NCBI RefSeq assembly: GCF_003573695.1
Contig: NC_039361.1
Location: forward strand, 94,304,279 to 94,368,278
Origin: Papaver somniferum
Lineage: Eukaryota; Streptophyta; Magnoliopsida; Ranunculales; Papaveraceae
DNA length: 64,000 bases
Reading direction: 5' to 3'
Positions 1 through 10,003 of the stretch are shown piece by piece. The stretch's first letter is position 1; the number at the start of each line of letters is the position of its first letter. The notes below the pieces were generated by a model that was not told where the DNA came from, did not search any database, and saw nothing but the letters and a program-made list of their open reading frames with translations. The position numbers and the translations under genes were made by a program.

Positions 1-1793
1 CTGAATGAGTTTGCACCTTTCAACAATCTTTTTAAAATAAAGTGGGGCGGAATTTCATCAACCTCAAGCTTGCCGAGAACTTTAAGTACATGCTTGCAAG
101 GTAAGCCTTTAAATTCAAAGTATTGACGCTCACAGTAGCCTTCATATGTATCGCGTTTCACCTTTACAATGAACTCTTGGAATCCACCAACTTTATATTT
201 TACCAAATAAGTGTTGAACTCATCACCGCTATCTATTTCTTCTGACTTAAAACGTATAGACTCAAGCAATTGTTCGCGAAACTTTCCAAAGATATTCCGA
301 GTGTATATTTCAGCAGCATGCCTTAATATTAAGTTCCTTTCGTCAGTAATTCATTTTGTATGCTCTGAGACGTAATCTTCTTCAATTTCTCTGTCAACAA
401 TTTTTTTTAGTGCTTGGTCTTACCTAATCGCAAATTCTTTAAGATTGGTTTTTGACGAGACAAATTCGTTAAAAAATGCATTCACCCCTTCACTACGACC
501 GGTTGTATTCATCCCAGCATAAAAAGTTCCACGATGGTATACAGGCACCCATGACTCACGAATCTCATATAAAGTTTTTAGCCAATCATTGTCACTTAAG
601 CCAAACTCTTCTATCATGATGTTCCACTTCTCTTCAAAATCTTTGATTTTATAGGTATGGTGGAGACATTTTTTCACATCTTTTTTAAATTTTGACTTTT
701 TTCAGGTAAACATGAGATAATTTCTCTCCGAATTTCTTTTTTATATGTCAAAAATATAAACGATGGCGAGTGTTTGGGAATACCTTCTTTACAGCAAAAG
801 CCATGGCATCATCTTGATCGGTTATAATAGCAGATGGATGTTTTCCTCCCATAGCTTCAAGCCAAATACTAAATAACCATGAAAATGTCACTTTGGTCTC
901 GTCCTGTAATGGTGCACATCCAAACTGTATGGTTTGATAGTGGTCATTCACCCCTGTAAATGGAGCAAACAGCATCTCATATTTGTTTGTCCGGTATGTA
1001 GTATCAAACAAAACTACCTCTCCAAACTGGTCATATGACATTCCTGATCGAGCATCAACCTAGAAAAAAATTACTGCTCTGCCTTGTTCGTCGAACCGCA
1101 TAAAAAAGTTGTGGATTTTCAATTTGTTTCATCTGTAAATAATTGATGACTGACTGGGCATCACCGATTTCCAAATTCTTATGCCTCGCATTGCGTAAAT
1201 GGTTCCAACAATCTCTTCGATTAAACCCTATCTCTGCACCACCAAAAATGGATGGGACTTTGGAAATTTGAATGTTTTCCCTATTGAAAGCCTCTGTCAA
1301 ATCTTTTGCCCCGTCTGGCATGCATCTATTAATGCGCATACGCTTCATCTTGCTTGGTGATACAAATTTATGGTTGTGTTCATCTGAGAATATTGTTACT
1401 ATCCATTTACTAAGTTCTTCGTCAAAAAGAAATCGAATCTTTGCCTTGCACTCACACTTGATGGTACTGCAACTTCTCCCTTTTTTGTCTATTCCTTCTA
1501 TGTTCTCTTCTTTCTGTTTCTTTCCTTCGCTAGCACAGACCATGTAAACTGATGTCACTTCGTCAACACCAACACGTGTTTTATTTGTTGATCGAATCCT
1601 AACTGAAAATCCATTTCGTCGGCCATATTCGGTATAATACTCCCGTGCTTCTTCACCCGAATTGAAATGCATTCCTTCATATGGACTCTCCAAACTGCTC
1701 ATATCATTTTTTCCATTCCAAAAACATTCACAACCTCAGTTTCATCACTCCGAACTTGATTATCACTACAAGTGAAAGTATTTGACTGCTCAT
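1..1793 (-). pseudogene. FAR1-related / MULE transposase-like pseudogene, 3' truncated by window edge
   Basis: Four conserved blocks in transposase order lie on the minus strand. A short leader begins with an ATG at 1793. A FAR1/WRKY-GCM1 zinc-finger domain spans 1702-1055, with the pairs CEC and HNH visible. A MULE transposase core spans 1041-748, with FDTTYRTNKYEM and IITDQDDAM holding the expected aspartates. The region 677-420 contains GRSEGVNAFF. A SWIM-like zinc finger ends the match at about 160-60 (YCERQYFEFKGLPCKHVL). The blocks lie in three frames. Stops interrupt the match at about 1061, about 751 (a TGA where the family has Trp) and 420. The gene therefore cannot make a full protein as it stands. 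It may be a domesticated FAR1-RELATED SEQUENCE paralogue or a MULE remnant. I found no TIR, and the left end lies outside the window. Confidence 0.85.
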
Positions 1794-2242
1794 CCATATT
1801 AATAATTTTTGATGTGATATCTCATGATAATCGTATGAAAGAAATGGGAAATAACCGTAAGCAGCAAGAAGGGAACACTTCTTTATGATTGAGAAAGAAA
1901 AAAGAAGCTTGAAAATAGTTCTCCGGAAGATAAAATTTGGAATAAAGATAAAAAAAATAAAAAAGAAGAAGACGTGGTAGGTAAATCCGGGAAGTTACAA
2001 CGAAAAATAAGAAAATATATATATGTTTCCATATTTTTCTAATCTCGTACTTAATTAGCTAACGGCTCGGCTCGGATACAAGCCGTTTAATGTTTTACGC
2101 TTAAAAATGAATGCCACCTCATCAGCAAGTATTAGCGTTAGATTAACTGCAATCGACGGTTAGCAAATTGTGTCCAAACTATGCGTCAAAAGCAAGAGTC
2201 CCATGATCCGGACCCTTTTAGTATTAGTAAGATATAGTGGTA
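1794..2242. other. upstream AT-rich DNA, no gene seen
   Basis: Sequence between the FAR1-like pseudogene and the first inverted-repeat segment. I see no coding match on either strand. It could hold the promoter of the pseudogene or a MULE terminus, but no terminal inverted repeat was recognised. Confidence 0.4.
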
Positions 2243-5165
2243 ATCGAATATTTGTCCCTACTTTTGATGTACTTTACAAATCCTGGCTAAATTGGGGTCT
2301 AGGTACATTAATCGGGGCCTAACGAAACTTTGTTTCCACCTCAAGCAATGCTGGGGTGTTTAAAAAGTTAGATGAAATTACCACATAACCCTTACTCTAA
2401 AATACTAAGATCTAATTTCACTCACCTCCTTCACTAAAACTCGATAACCACCGCCGCCATCTCCATAATCACCGTCGTCTTCACGGCCAACTCCATTATC
2501 GAATCACATCATCAATGATTATAGAAAAAAAAAAACAAAATAACTCTTAAATTAGATTTAACGCCTAAAACCCAATCTCGAATTGGTTATCCCAAAGTTA
2601 CACTCAAACTAGCTCGAATTGGATATAAGATTGGGTAGAACTAACAACTTAATCAAAAAAGAAAAAACCCAGAATTTCTTCAAAACTGACGAACATATAT
2701 ACCCAGAATCGGGGGATATGTTGCAATACAATAACCGATTCTGGTTTGGGTTTCAAAAATGAGAAACCAGAATCGGTATACATATCACAAAGCAAGTCCC
2801 GATTCTTATTAATTTCTTCTGTCAATTATTCTGTCCATAATCGGTTTATAATGACATGAACAAATGCCGATTTTTACAATCTACCCACAAACGTTTTATA
2901 TTGACATGAACAAATGGCGATTACAAAAAAAAAGATAAAATTGTTAGAATCGATTCACTTATCCGAGCAGCTCCACTTCCATAGCAGTAGTTGAACCATG
3001 ACAAAAAAAATCCAGTACCCCATAATCCAACTTCAGAACCCATAGCTCATAGTAATTATGATTTCACGACAAACCAGCACCAACGCCTCCTCAATTCAGT
3101 TCCAATACCATTCTTTGCCATCTCAATTTCCTTGTAAATCAAAATCCCAGATTTTTCAATACAGACTCACAACAAACTCATTCAACCAACACCGGCATCT
3201 CAGCACCTCCATTTCACTGTATCTAAACACACAACAAATCCGTCCAACATACATCTCCACTTCACTCTCCCATCTCTCGAGAACTCCGATTTATACCCAA
3301 TTCCAATTCACATCCAGAAATCTCCAACCAAAGCAAAACCATTGTGCAAACTCAAGACAAACACTACCACAATCACTTTTGCTACTGTTGCCTATATGAT
3401 TCTCCATCTCAAAACCCATTCAATAATTTCTCAATCACTAATTCAATAGTTCACAACACAAATCACTATTATCTCAAATCAATTGATCCACTGATCTTTC
3501 AATTTACTAAAGGTCACGGTTTTGAAATCCCCTTTCCATTTTACAGAACCCATTTAATTACTAATCTTCTGCCTAAATTCAAAAAACCATCTCATTTCAA
3601 TTTCAAATTTCAATCAAAGCACCAGTAAAATTAATTGAATCTGTTTTTCTTATTTTGGTTGCTTTACAGGTTGGTTGTGTGACTGAATAGAAGAAGAATA
3701 TTGCACCCACCGGAAATCTCGTAAAGATTATCCATTTGTTTTATGAATAAATCTCGTAAAGAGTGGTTACAACTAGATGACTGCCACAGCAGTGCAGGGA
3801 CGACCAAAGTCAGGGAGCCTGTTTTTGTGAGGCAATTTGTTACAGATTTTGCAACAAAATTTGTAACAGTGCTTTTATAACATTTATAAGCGTTATACTT
3901 GTCTAACATTTATATTGTAACGATTTTGTAACATTTCAGTAACAGTTTTAAATCTGATGGCTGAATTTTGTTGGCAACCAACTATCAAGATTAAAATTAA
4001 AAGTTTAGGTGACGGTTTTTTGATCATTTTCATGCCTAAATAGCCATCAATCGGTTGACTTCCAACCGATTTCATTGCTCCTAACCATAGTCGGGACGAT
4101 AACTCTCTGATTGTTGATTCAATTTCGAGAAAAAACCAATACTTATTCAATTGGATCGATCAAAAAATTTAAAAAAAAACGTTGAAAACGATGCATTTTT
4201 AGCCCCACATTAACAGTATAGAAGGGACTTCCTTCGGTCGTCCTGATAATGTGATTAGTTTCTGAGTGGAAAATAGAAGAAGAGGATTTGGAATTATGGG
4301 TTGATTTTGGATTTTGGATATTTTTGTTGTTGGTTTCAATTGAATTTTTTTGAAGACGAATTTTGTAATGGATCTAAAACAACAAAATGATGTGTTGATT
4401 GATCTTGAAAGTGGTGGTAGTGAAGAAGAAGAAGCAGGAGCACTAGTAGTCAATAATAAGAAATGAAAATGCTTATGTGAGATATGATTTCCTTGTTTTC
4501 GTCGCATGAAAGTTGGTTACTATATGTGAGATGTGATGGAGTCATGGAGATTTAGCCACGCCTTTGAACATCACCCATGCTATAAGTGACACGTGATGGA
4601 GAGTTGGCCACGTCCACTCATCTCTAATAAGCTCACATACAGTAACAAAAGAGATTCCTTATTTCCCTTGTATCGTATGCTCCGATTCTTCTACTAATCG
4701 GTCTATATGTGTGTAACCAAAACACCGATTCCTGTTGTATAACCAAAACACCGATTCCTAGTGTAATAATCGGTCTAAATGTGTATACCCAAAACACCGA
4801 TTCCTATAATATTCCAATATAGTAAACAATATACACCGATTTTAGGAGTTCTTTTCAAACGGAACTTCAACCCAGAATTGGTTCACAAATGCAGGAACAT
4901 TCACCGATTCTGGTCTTGATTTTTGTCAAAAAAAATCAAAATTTCTTCAAGTTTTGATAATGTATTAACTTTTGATTGATTTTGGATTACCTTAATTAAA
5001 TATCTATTCATCCTAATTAACACTAATTAATCAAGGGCAAATTAGTCATTAAGGAAAATAATTTGCTAAGGGGTTTCTCATTTTACTTCAAAATATCTTA
5101 TTTTGGCATATAGTAATAGGCCCAAATTAATCACAGTAGCCCCCAATTTAACCAGGTTACAAATA
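2243..5165. repeat. inverted-repeat-bounded segment A, putative non-autonomous DNA transposon
   Basis: The left end (about 2270-2322, containing CCTGGCTAAATTGGGG and ATTAATCGGGGCCTA) is imperfectly repeated in inverse orientation at about 5117-5165 (reverse complement reads CCTGGTTAAATTGGGG and ATTAATTTGGGCCTA). The interior of about 2.8 kb has no transposase. Its open frames are low-complexity and look spurious. This suggests a decayed non-autonomous DNA element. No clean target-site duplication could be read, so the exact ends and the superfamily are unknown. Confidence 0.5.
2690..4925. repeat. clusters of CCGATTC / GAATCGG motifs inside segment A
   Basis: Short motifs of the form CCGATTCT or AGAATCGG recur in two clusters, about 2697-2960 and about 4680-4925, in both orientations. 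They sit near the two ends of segment A. Repeated short motifs near the ends resemble transposase-binding subterminal repeats of DNA transposons. That role is inferred; only the recurrence is seen. Confidence 0.5.
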
Positions 5166-5984
5166 TCCTTATCACACAATAAATATGTCCCTCTCTATCT
5201 ATAAGCCCATCAGGGGTCCAATAAGGATTTTATTTCTTCCAAATTTGCCTTATATCTATTGTTTTTATCTATCCCTACTTACTTCTTCTTCTTCTTCATT
5301 TAGCAGCGAACCATCATCTCCATTGCTCCACCACCACCACCATCATCTCCATCGTCATCACCTCTGCAAATTCTCCTACCTTCGCCGCTGACAACCGAGA
5401 TGTATCAGCAACATATGAAACCTTCATCTTCTTCTTCTATAATCGATTTTTAAAATCATATCCAAAGAAAACGAGATCTGATTTTTTAGGTTTTGAAATC
5501 AAGTTTTGAGCAACGTCTGCAAATGATTGGGTGGTTCAATTCGATTAAGAAAAGGGGATCTGAGAGCTGCTACGATAAAATTGATTTCGAGATGGTTATG
5601 GTGTGTGAATCAATAGGATATGTTGGAGATAATGAACTTGTTGTTGCTGAGAAGTAATGGGTGTGTTAGAATTTGAAGCTGCTGATGCTTCTAATAGATT
5701 GTGATTAAAATGAATAGATGAATGTGTAGGAATTACAGGGAATATAGAATTATGAAGAGAGAAGTAATGATGATAATGGTAGCGGCGGTGGTGGTTCTGG
5801 TGGCGACAGTGGTGGTGGTTCGAATTGGTGTTGAAGCTTCATAGAAGACAGTAACGGTTGCTGCTATGGATTATAAATGGTGGTTGATGGTTCTGTTGGT
5901 GGTTACTGCAATGAAGGAGATTGAGCTGTTGTTGTTTATGAAGCTACAGGTGATAATCAATTGGTGTTGTTTATATGTTTTTAT

Positions 5985-6494
5985 GGGATCCATTGTTGTT
6001 TTTGACTCAATTTTTTATGGGATCAACTACGGTTGTTGATCCATTTATGGGATCAACTCTTATTGTTGACCCTTTTTTATGGGATCAACTACGGTTGTTG
6101 ATCAATTTATTGGATCAACTCTTTTTGTTGACCCAATTTTTTATTGGATCAACTCCTATTGTTGACAATATTTCCTTGGATAAGTATAATCATGCTTGTA
6201 GTTTAAATCATGTAAATTTCTTCCAATGTTGAACTTGTGGTGCAATGGTAGCATGACTGACTCCATGTCAGATGATGTGTGTTCGATTCACGCCAAGTTC
6301 ACTCCATTTGCATGAATCAACTTTCATTGTTGATCCAATTTAGGTGATCAACTATCATTGTTGATCCCCTAAATTGGATCAACTTCTACTGTTGATCCTT
6401 TTTTTTTGGATCAACTACCATTGTTGATCCCCTAAATTGGATCAACTTCTACTGTTGGTTCTATTTTTATTTGGATCAACTACTGTTGTTTATA
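5985..6494. repeat. tandem array of palindromic GATCAAC...GTTGATC units
   Basis: About twelve units of 27-34 bp follow the pattern TGGATCAACT-(5 to 6 nt)-TGTTGATCC separated by T-rich spacers. Each unit is an imperfect palindrome. The array is split into two halves by about 140 bp (6177-6315) that contain the tRNA-like sequence. The forward frame across the left half is open only because of the repeat, so it is not called as a gene. Confidence 0.8.
6231..6301 (+). tRNA. tRNA-Trp (anticodon CCA), possibly a pseudo-tRNA
   Basis: The 71-nt sequence folds into a complete cloverleaf by hand. The acceptor stem GAACTTG/CAAGTTC is perfectly paired with discriminator A. The D stem GTGC/GCAT includes one G-U pair. 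The anticodon loop CTCCATG places CCA at positions 34-36. The T arm is GTGTG-TTCGATT-CACGC. The only stem mismatch is A27-A43. Box A-like (TGGTGCAATGG) and box B-like (GTTCGATTCAC) promoter elements are present. It closely resembles plant nuclear tRNA-Trp as I remember that family. No T-run of four or more follows closely, so a normal Pol III terminator is lacking. Its place inside a tandem array suggests a transposed or decayed copy. Confidence 0.75.
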
Positions 6495-6504
6495 CAAAAA
6501 TATC

Positions 6505-6735
6505 TGAACCAATGGTGGTGGTGGCGGAGGCGGTGGTGGCGACGGACTAGTGGTGGTGGCGACGACGAACTAGTGGTGGTGGAAGACTGGCGGTGTAATG
6601 ATGGTGGTGAAGGAGTGGTGGTAGAATATTAGTGGTGGTGGAGGTTGGTAGGTGGTGGTTGTTGAACGGTGGTGGTGGAATGGTAGTAAAATGTATGTGG
6701 TGGTGGTGGTGCTAGTGGTGGTGGTGAAGTGGTAG
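6505..6735. repeat. GGT/GGTGGC triplet-rich tract
   Basis: Dense GGTGGT and GGTGGC runs interrupted by short unique pieces. This is the complement in composition of the CACCAC/CATCAT tract at about 5320-5350 at the other end of segment B. No coding role is supported. Confidence 0.6.
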
Positions 6736-6898
6736 AGGAAGAAATTTGTTGCATTTTGAAATAAAGAAAAATATTATATGGGTGAGGGTATTATGGGAAT
6801 CAAATTTTAAATGGATAAGATTATTAAAAAGCAGAGACATATTTATTGTTATATAAGGATATATTTATTGGGTGTCGAAAGTAGGGACATATAAATAA

Positions 6899-7284
6899 TA
6901 TACCCTAAGATATACTATCAGTTAGAGAAAAAAAATAAAGTATCTTGATTTTAGTGTTTTAGAAAAAATCTTATTTCCTATAATATTAAGTGTTTATTAA
7001 GGGGAAAAAAAAAAGATAAAGAGAAAAAAATATTAGGATAGATACCATAAACTATAGAAGGTTTCTCTCTCCTCTCTCTCCACTCTCCAGAAATCGAAAA
7101 AAAGAGAAAAAAAAACTCCCATCTTCTTGTTTTTTATTTTGATCTGCCTGAATTTGATCTGATTTTTCGGATCTTCCAGGGAGATCAAGGTTAGTCTTCC
7201 TAATTTGTATAGATTTTAATAAAACAAATTGTTGTTCCAACAATTTTCTAGGGTTTTTTATTTTATTTATTTCTGATCAATCAG
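6899..7284. other. AT-rich DNA followed by a CT-rich leader-like tract
   Basis: AT-rich up to about 7050. Then comes a pyrimidine-rich stretch (CTCTCTCTCC at about 7066-7085) of the kind often seen in plant 5' untranslated leaders, directly upstream of the ORF beginning at 7285. No coding sequence is recognised here. Confidence 0.35.
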
Positions 7285-7728
7285 ATGGTTTATGTATGCT
7301 ATCTTGATTTCTTTTTATATGTTTGTATAACAATTTCATATAGCCTTCACGGCAGTTCAATCGATTATTACAATCGTTTCAAATACATCTTCGAGGACGA
7401 TTCACATTGGCTTGACGTTGATTTACATTACTGTGAAGATCCATGGCTACCGGATGTGATCGCGTTTTCGACACACAACACATATTACTCCTCTGCTATA
7501 GGAGCATCAAATCTTAAAGAAGAAGATAAATTTGTTCTCAATGAAGAACAACAATTCAAATGGTGGAATCAGAAACTTCACACCATCCCTCAAACATCAT
7601 CGATTTCCTCGACGAACTACATGAATTTAGTACTTTTGTTGTATTTCAGAATACATAGATTTTATATTTGTCCATGTATTTCAACTAAGATGTATTTGAT
7701 GCTTGTAAGAATTCTTATGAATATATGA
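7285..7728 (+). CDS. unidentified ORF, possible exon or captured gene fragment
   Basis: A 147-codon frame that I do not recognise. The N-terminal 25 residues are hydrophobic and read like translated intron or leader. Residues about 26-110 look more protein-like, being rich in D, E, W and Y (DDSHWLDVDLHYCEDPWLPD, NEEQQFKWWNQK). An AG acceptor-like site lies just before about 7345 and GTAAGA occurs near 7706, so the real exon could be about 7345-7705. The CT-rich leader upstream fits a transcribed unit. It could equally be a gene fragment captured by a mobile element. No function is assigned. Confidence 0.3.
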   Translation: MVYVCYLDFFLYVCITISYSLHGSSIDYYNRFKYIFEDDSHWLDVDLHYCEDPWLPDVIAFSTHNTYYSSAIGASNLKEEDKFVLNEEQQFKWWNQKLHTIPQTSSISSTNYMNLVLLLYFRIHRFYICPCISTKMYLMLVRILMNI

Positions 7729-7990
7729 AATTGGGAGCATTTGCTCCTGTTCCTTCAAAAAAAAAAAAAAAACTATAAGTAAGGGAAAAATACCCAATAT
7801 TTCTTTATTTGGAAATCTTCGGATTTTTCCGAAAAAGAAAAAGAAAATCAAGAGATTTTCGTAGATTTTTTAGCATCCGTTATATATAGTATTTTATTGT
7901 AGGAAATACCATATAGTCCTAGGAATAATATATTAGAGAGAGTCTAGTTCTGTTGACCCATATATATAGTCAAAAAGTAAGAGAGAAGAA

Positions 7991-8328
7991 TGTCATATGC
8001 TTTTTATTTACCTAGTTTACTCTCGGATGCCCCAACGTATGATCGTTTGCCCTTATCATTTTATCTTAATAGCTGTAACGTGTCGCCTGATCATTTGGCA
8101 ATTGTTGCCTGTTAGGATTGTGACACGCGTCTGGTCTGGATTAGTTAGCAGTAGGGTTTTATACTCCAATCATTGGAGTATTTAAGCTGTAATGAAACCC
8201 TGTTAAGGGTAAGAATGAATTGATTGAGTTTAAGGCTGCTGCGGCAGAGTTACCATTTCCGTTAATTATCTGTTCAATTTGCGTTGCTTTATGTCGAATT
8301 AGTTTTAGATCTTACTATGAAAAATACA
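7991..8328 (+). repeat. 5' LTR of the Gypsy element
   Basis: 338 bp, TG...CA, matching 12883-13220 over its full length. A palindromic stretch ACTCCAATCATTGGAGT lies upstream of TATTTAAG, a plausible TATA-like core promoter (about 8163-8185). The left flank is AAGAA. Confidence 0.95.
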
Positions 8329-8330
8329 AC

Positions 8331-8343
8331 TGGCATCAGAGCC
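8331..8343 (+). promoter_or_regulatory. primer binding site (tRNA-Met type)
   Basis: TGGCATCAGAGCC starts two bases after the 5' LTR. It differs by one base from the usual initiator tRNA-Met primer site TGGTATCAGAGC found in many plant LTR elements. Confidence 0.85.
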
Positions 8344-8359
8344 GCTCCTTCCTAGCATC

Positions 8360-9490
8360 ATGGTTTCTCAAACTTGCAGGGAGCTACAAGAAACCAACAA
8401 CTGGCAGTAAAATGAGATCGATACTTTGCATTCGAAGGTAAACCATCTAGCTATGCAACTCAGTACTATGTCTACCAAAGATGATTTACATTCACTAAAT
8501 CTAGAGATGAGTACTAATATGCAAACACTCAGGACAGATATTGAAAATAGTTTTCAATCTCAGTTAGAATTTTTTTTTCTAATCGAGATCTGAACAAAAA
8601 TCAAAAAAATGAAGCTTCTGGTTCAAATATTGGAGGATTTAATTCTAATTTTCACTCTGGTGGACGAGATTCTAATCAATTTCATAGAATGTCTAAGATC
8701 GATTTTCCTAGATTTAATTCTAATGTGAATACTACTTCCAGATGCACAATATACAAGAGGTTCACAAGACAAGGATGGAATCCATACATCTAGATGGTAA
8801 AGCAAATAAATGGTATGATAACTTTTCTCTTAATAAACCTGATATTCCATGGCCTTATTTTTGTAATAATGTGTGTGCAAGATTGAGAATCCTTCTCAGG
8901 ATAACATAGTTGGTTTGTTCAATAAACTGGCCCAATTAACCACTGTTGATGCTTATTTTGAAGAATTTGATTATTACAAGGCTTTATTATTGAGTGTTCA
9001 CCATAATTTTCCTGAATCTTACTTCATTGCCAGCTTTATTGGAGGTTTAAAGGAAGAACTTAGAAGTTTAGTTTTAATGTTTGATCCTAAAACACTTCTA
9101 CATGCTTTTTCACTTGCTAGAATGCAAGGAAAAACCCTTTTGATGCAACAGAAAACACTTAAGCCTACACCAAAAGTTTTCTCTGGCTCATTTTCTACTA
9201 CTAGACCTTTTCCACCTACCACTTTTTCACTAAACCTCCTATGTACTATCCACTTCATCTACTACACATCCTACACCAAAAGCTACTCCAACCTTTCCAC
9301 TAAAGAGATTAACTCCTGAACAAGTGCAAGCCAGGAAGGCACAAGGATTATCTTCAATTGTGATGAAGTTTACAAGAGAGGCCATATTTGTAAAATACAA
9401 TATTTATGTGTCATTAGAGGGGAGGAAACTGAGGAGATTTTTGACCAAGGAGGTGAAGCTCCAAATGCTACTGATGAGGATCCTCCCTTA
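8360..9490 (+). pseudogene. gag of the Gypsy element, broken
   Basis: The likely start is the ATG at 8360, in the same frame as pol. A nucleocapsid precursor region follows. MSKIDFPRF-like sequence lies near 8690 and a retrotransposon gag domain at about 8870-9170 (DAYFEEFDYYKALL, FIASFIGGLKEELR). Breaks are an early TAA near 8408, a frameshift in a T-run near 8570, and frameshifts at about 9225-9345. The last of these hits the CCHC zinc knuckle. CDEVYKRGHIC is readable, but the first cysteine codon is lost through an apparent one-base deletion near 9350. Confidence 0.85.
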
Positions 9491-9499
9491 GAAAGTGAT

Positions 9500-9994
9500 A
9501 TGGAGATCTCATTATATGCTTTAACTGGTACCATCTCTAGTGACACCATAATAATCCCTAGTTGTGTCCAGAAAAAAGCTATCTCCATTTTAATTGATAC
9601 TGATAGCACACACAGTTTTATAGATTCTGCTTTGGCTACTAGCTTAAATTGTTCCATTGCTCAAACTGGTAGCTTATTGGTCACAGTAGCAAATGGGGAT
9701 AAAACTGTGAGTTCTGGTATGTGTTTTCAGTTGGAATGGACTATGCAAGGTCACAAGTTCTGTGGTGATTTGAGATTACTTCCTCTTGGAAGGTGTGACA
9801 TCGTTTTGGGAGCAGATTGGTTAAGGAATCTGGGTGATGTTCTCTTCAACTTATCCAAGTTATGCATCACTTTCAAGCACAAGGGTAAGAATATCACATT
9901 AACTAGCATTCATCAAAAGTCTTCACTCATCATGATGAGTGGTTCTGCAGTTAAGAAGTTTTTACAAAAACACTCTCACGGCATAGTTAGTTAG
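9500..9994 (+). pseudogene. aspartic protease domain of Gypsy pol
   Basis: Retropepsin-like domain with ILIDTDSTHSFID, where the family normally has D-[ST]-G. The catalytic-loop glycine has become Asp. The second conserved block is DIVLGADWLRNLG. The frame closes with TAG at 9992-9994. The following sequence to 10150 continues the polyprotein in the same frame, so the stop is a point mutation within pol. Confidence 0.85.
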
Positions 9995-10003
9995 TTATTC
10001 TCC

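Larger units (their letters stand above)
5166..6898. repeat. inverted-repeat-bounded segment B
   Basis: The left flank (about 5164-5200, ATCCTTAT then ACAATAAATATGTCCCT) recurs inverted at about 6838-6872. A second related end carrying ATGTCCCTACTTTCGA in reverse lies at 6876-6898. That outer end also matches 2246-2266, left of segment A, so segments A and B share terminal motifs. The interior holds TTC/CAC triplet runs on the left (about 5280-5350) and GGT runs on the right (about 6505-6735). These could pair as a large imperfect hairpin. No transposase is encoded. Confidence 0.5.

Noticed and set aside
3058..3628. Overlapping plus-strand ORFs
   Set aside because: Low-complexity S/T/Q/H/N-rich frames in AT-rich DNA of segment A, with no domain or splice structure.
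5185..5391. Plus-strand ORF with a run of histidines
   Set aside because: Encoded by CAC/CAT triplet repeats in segment B, with no other support.
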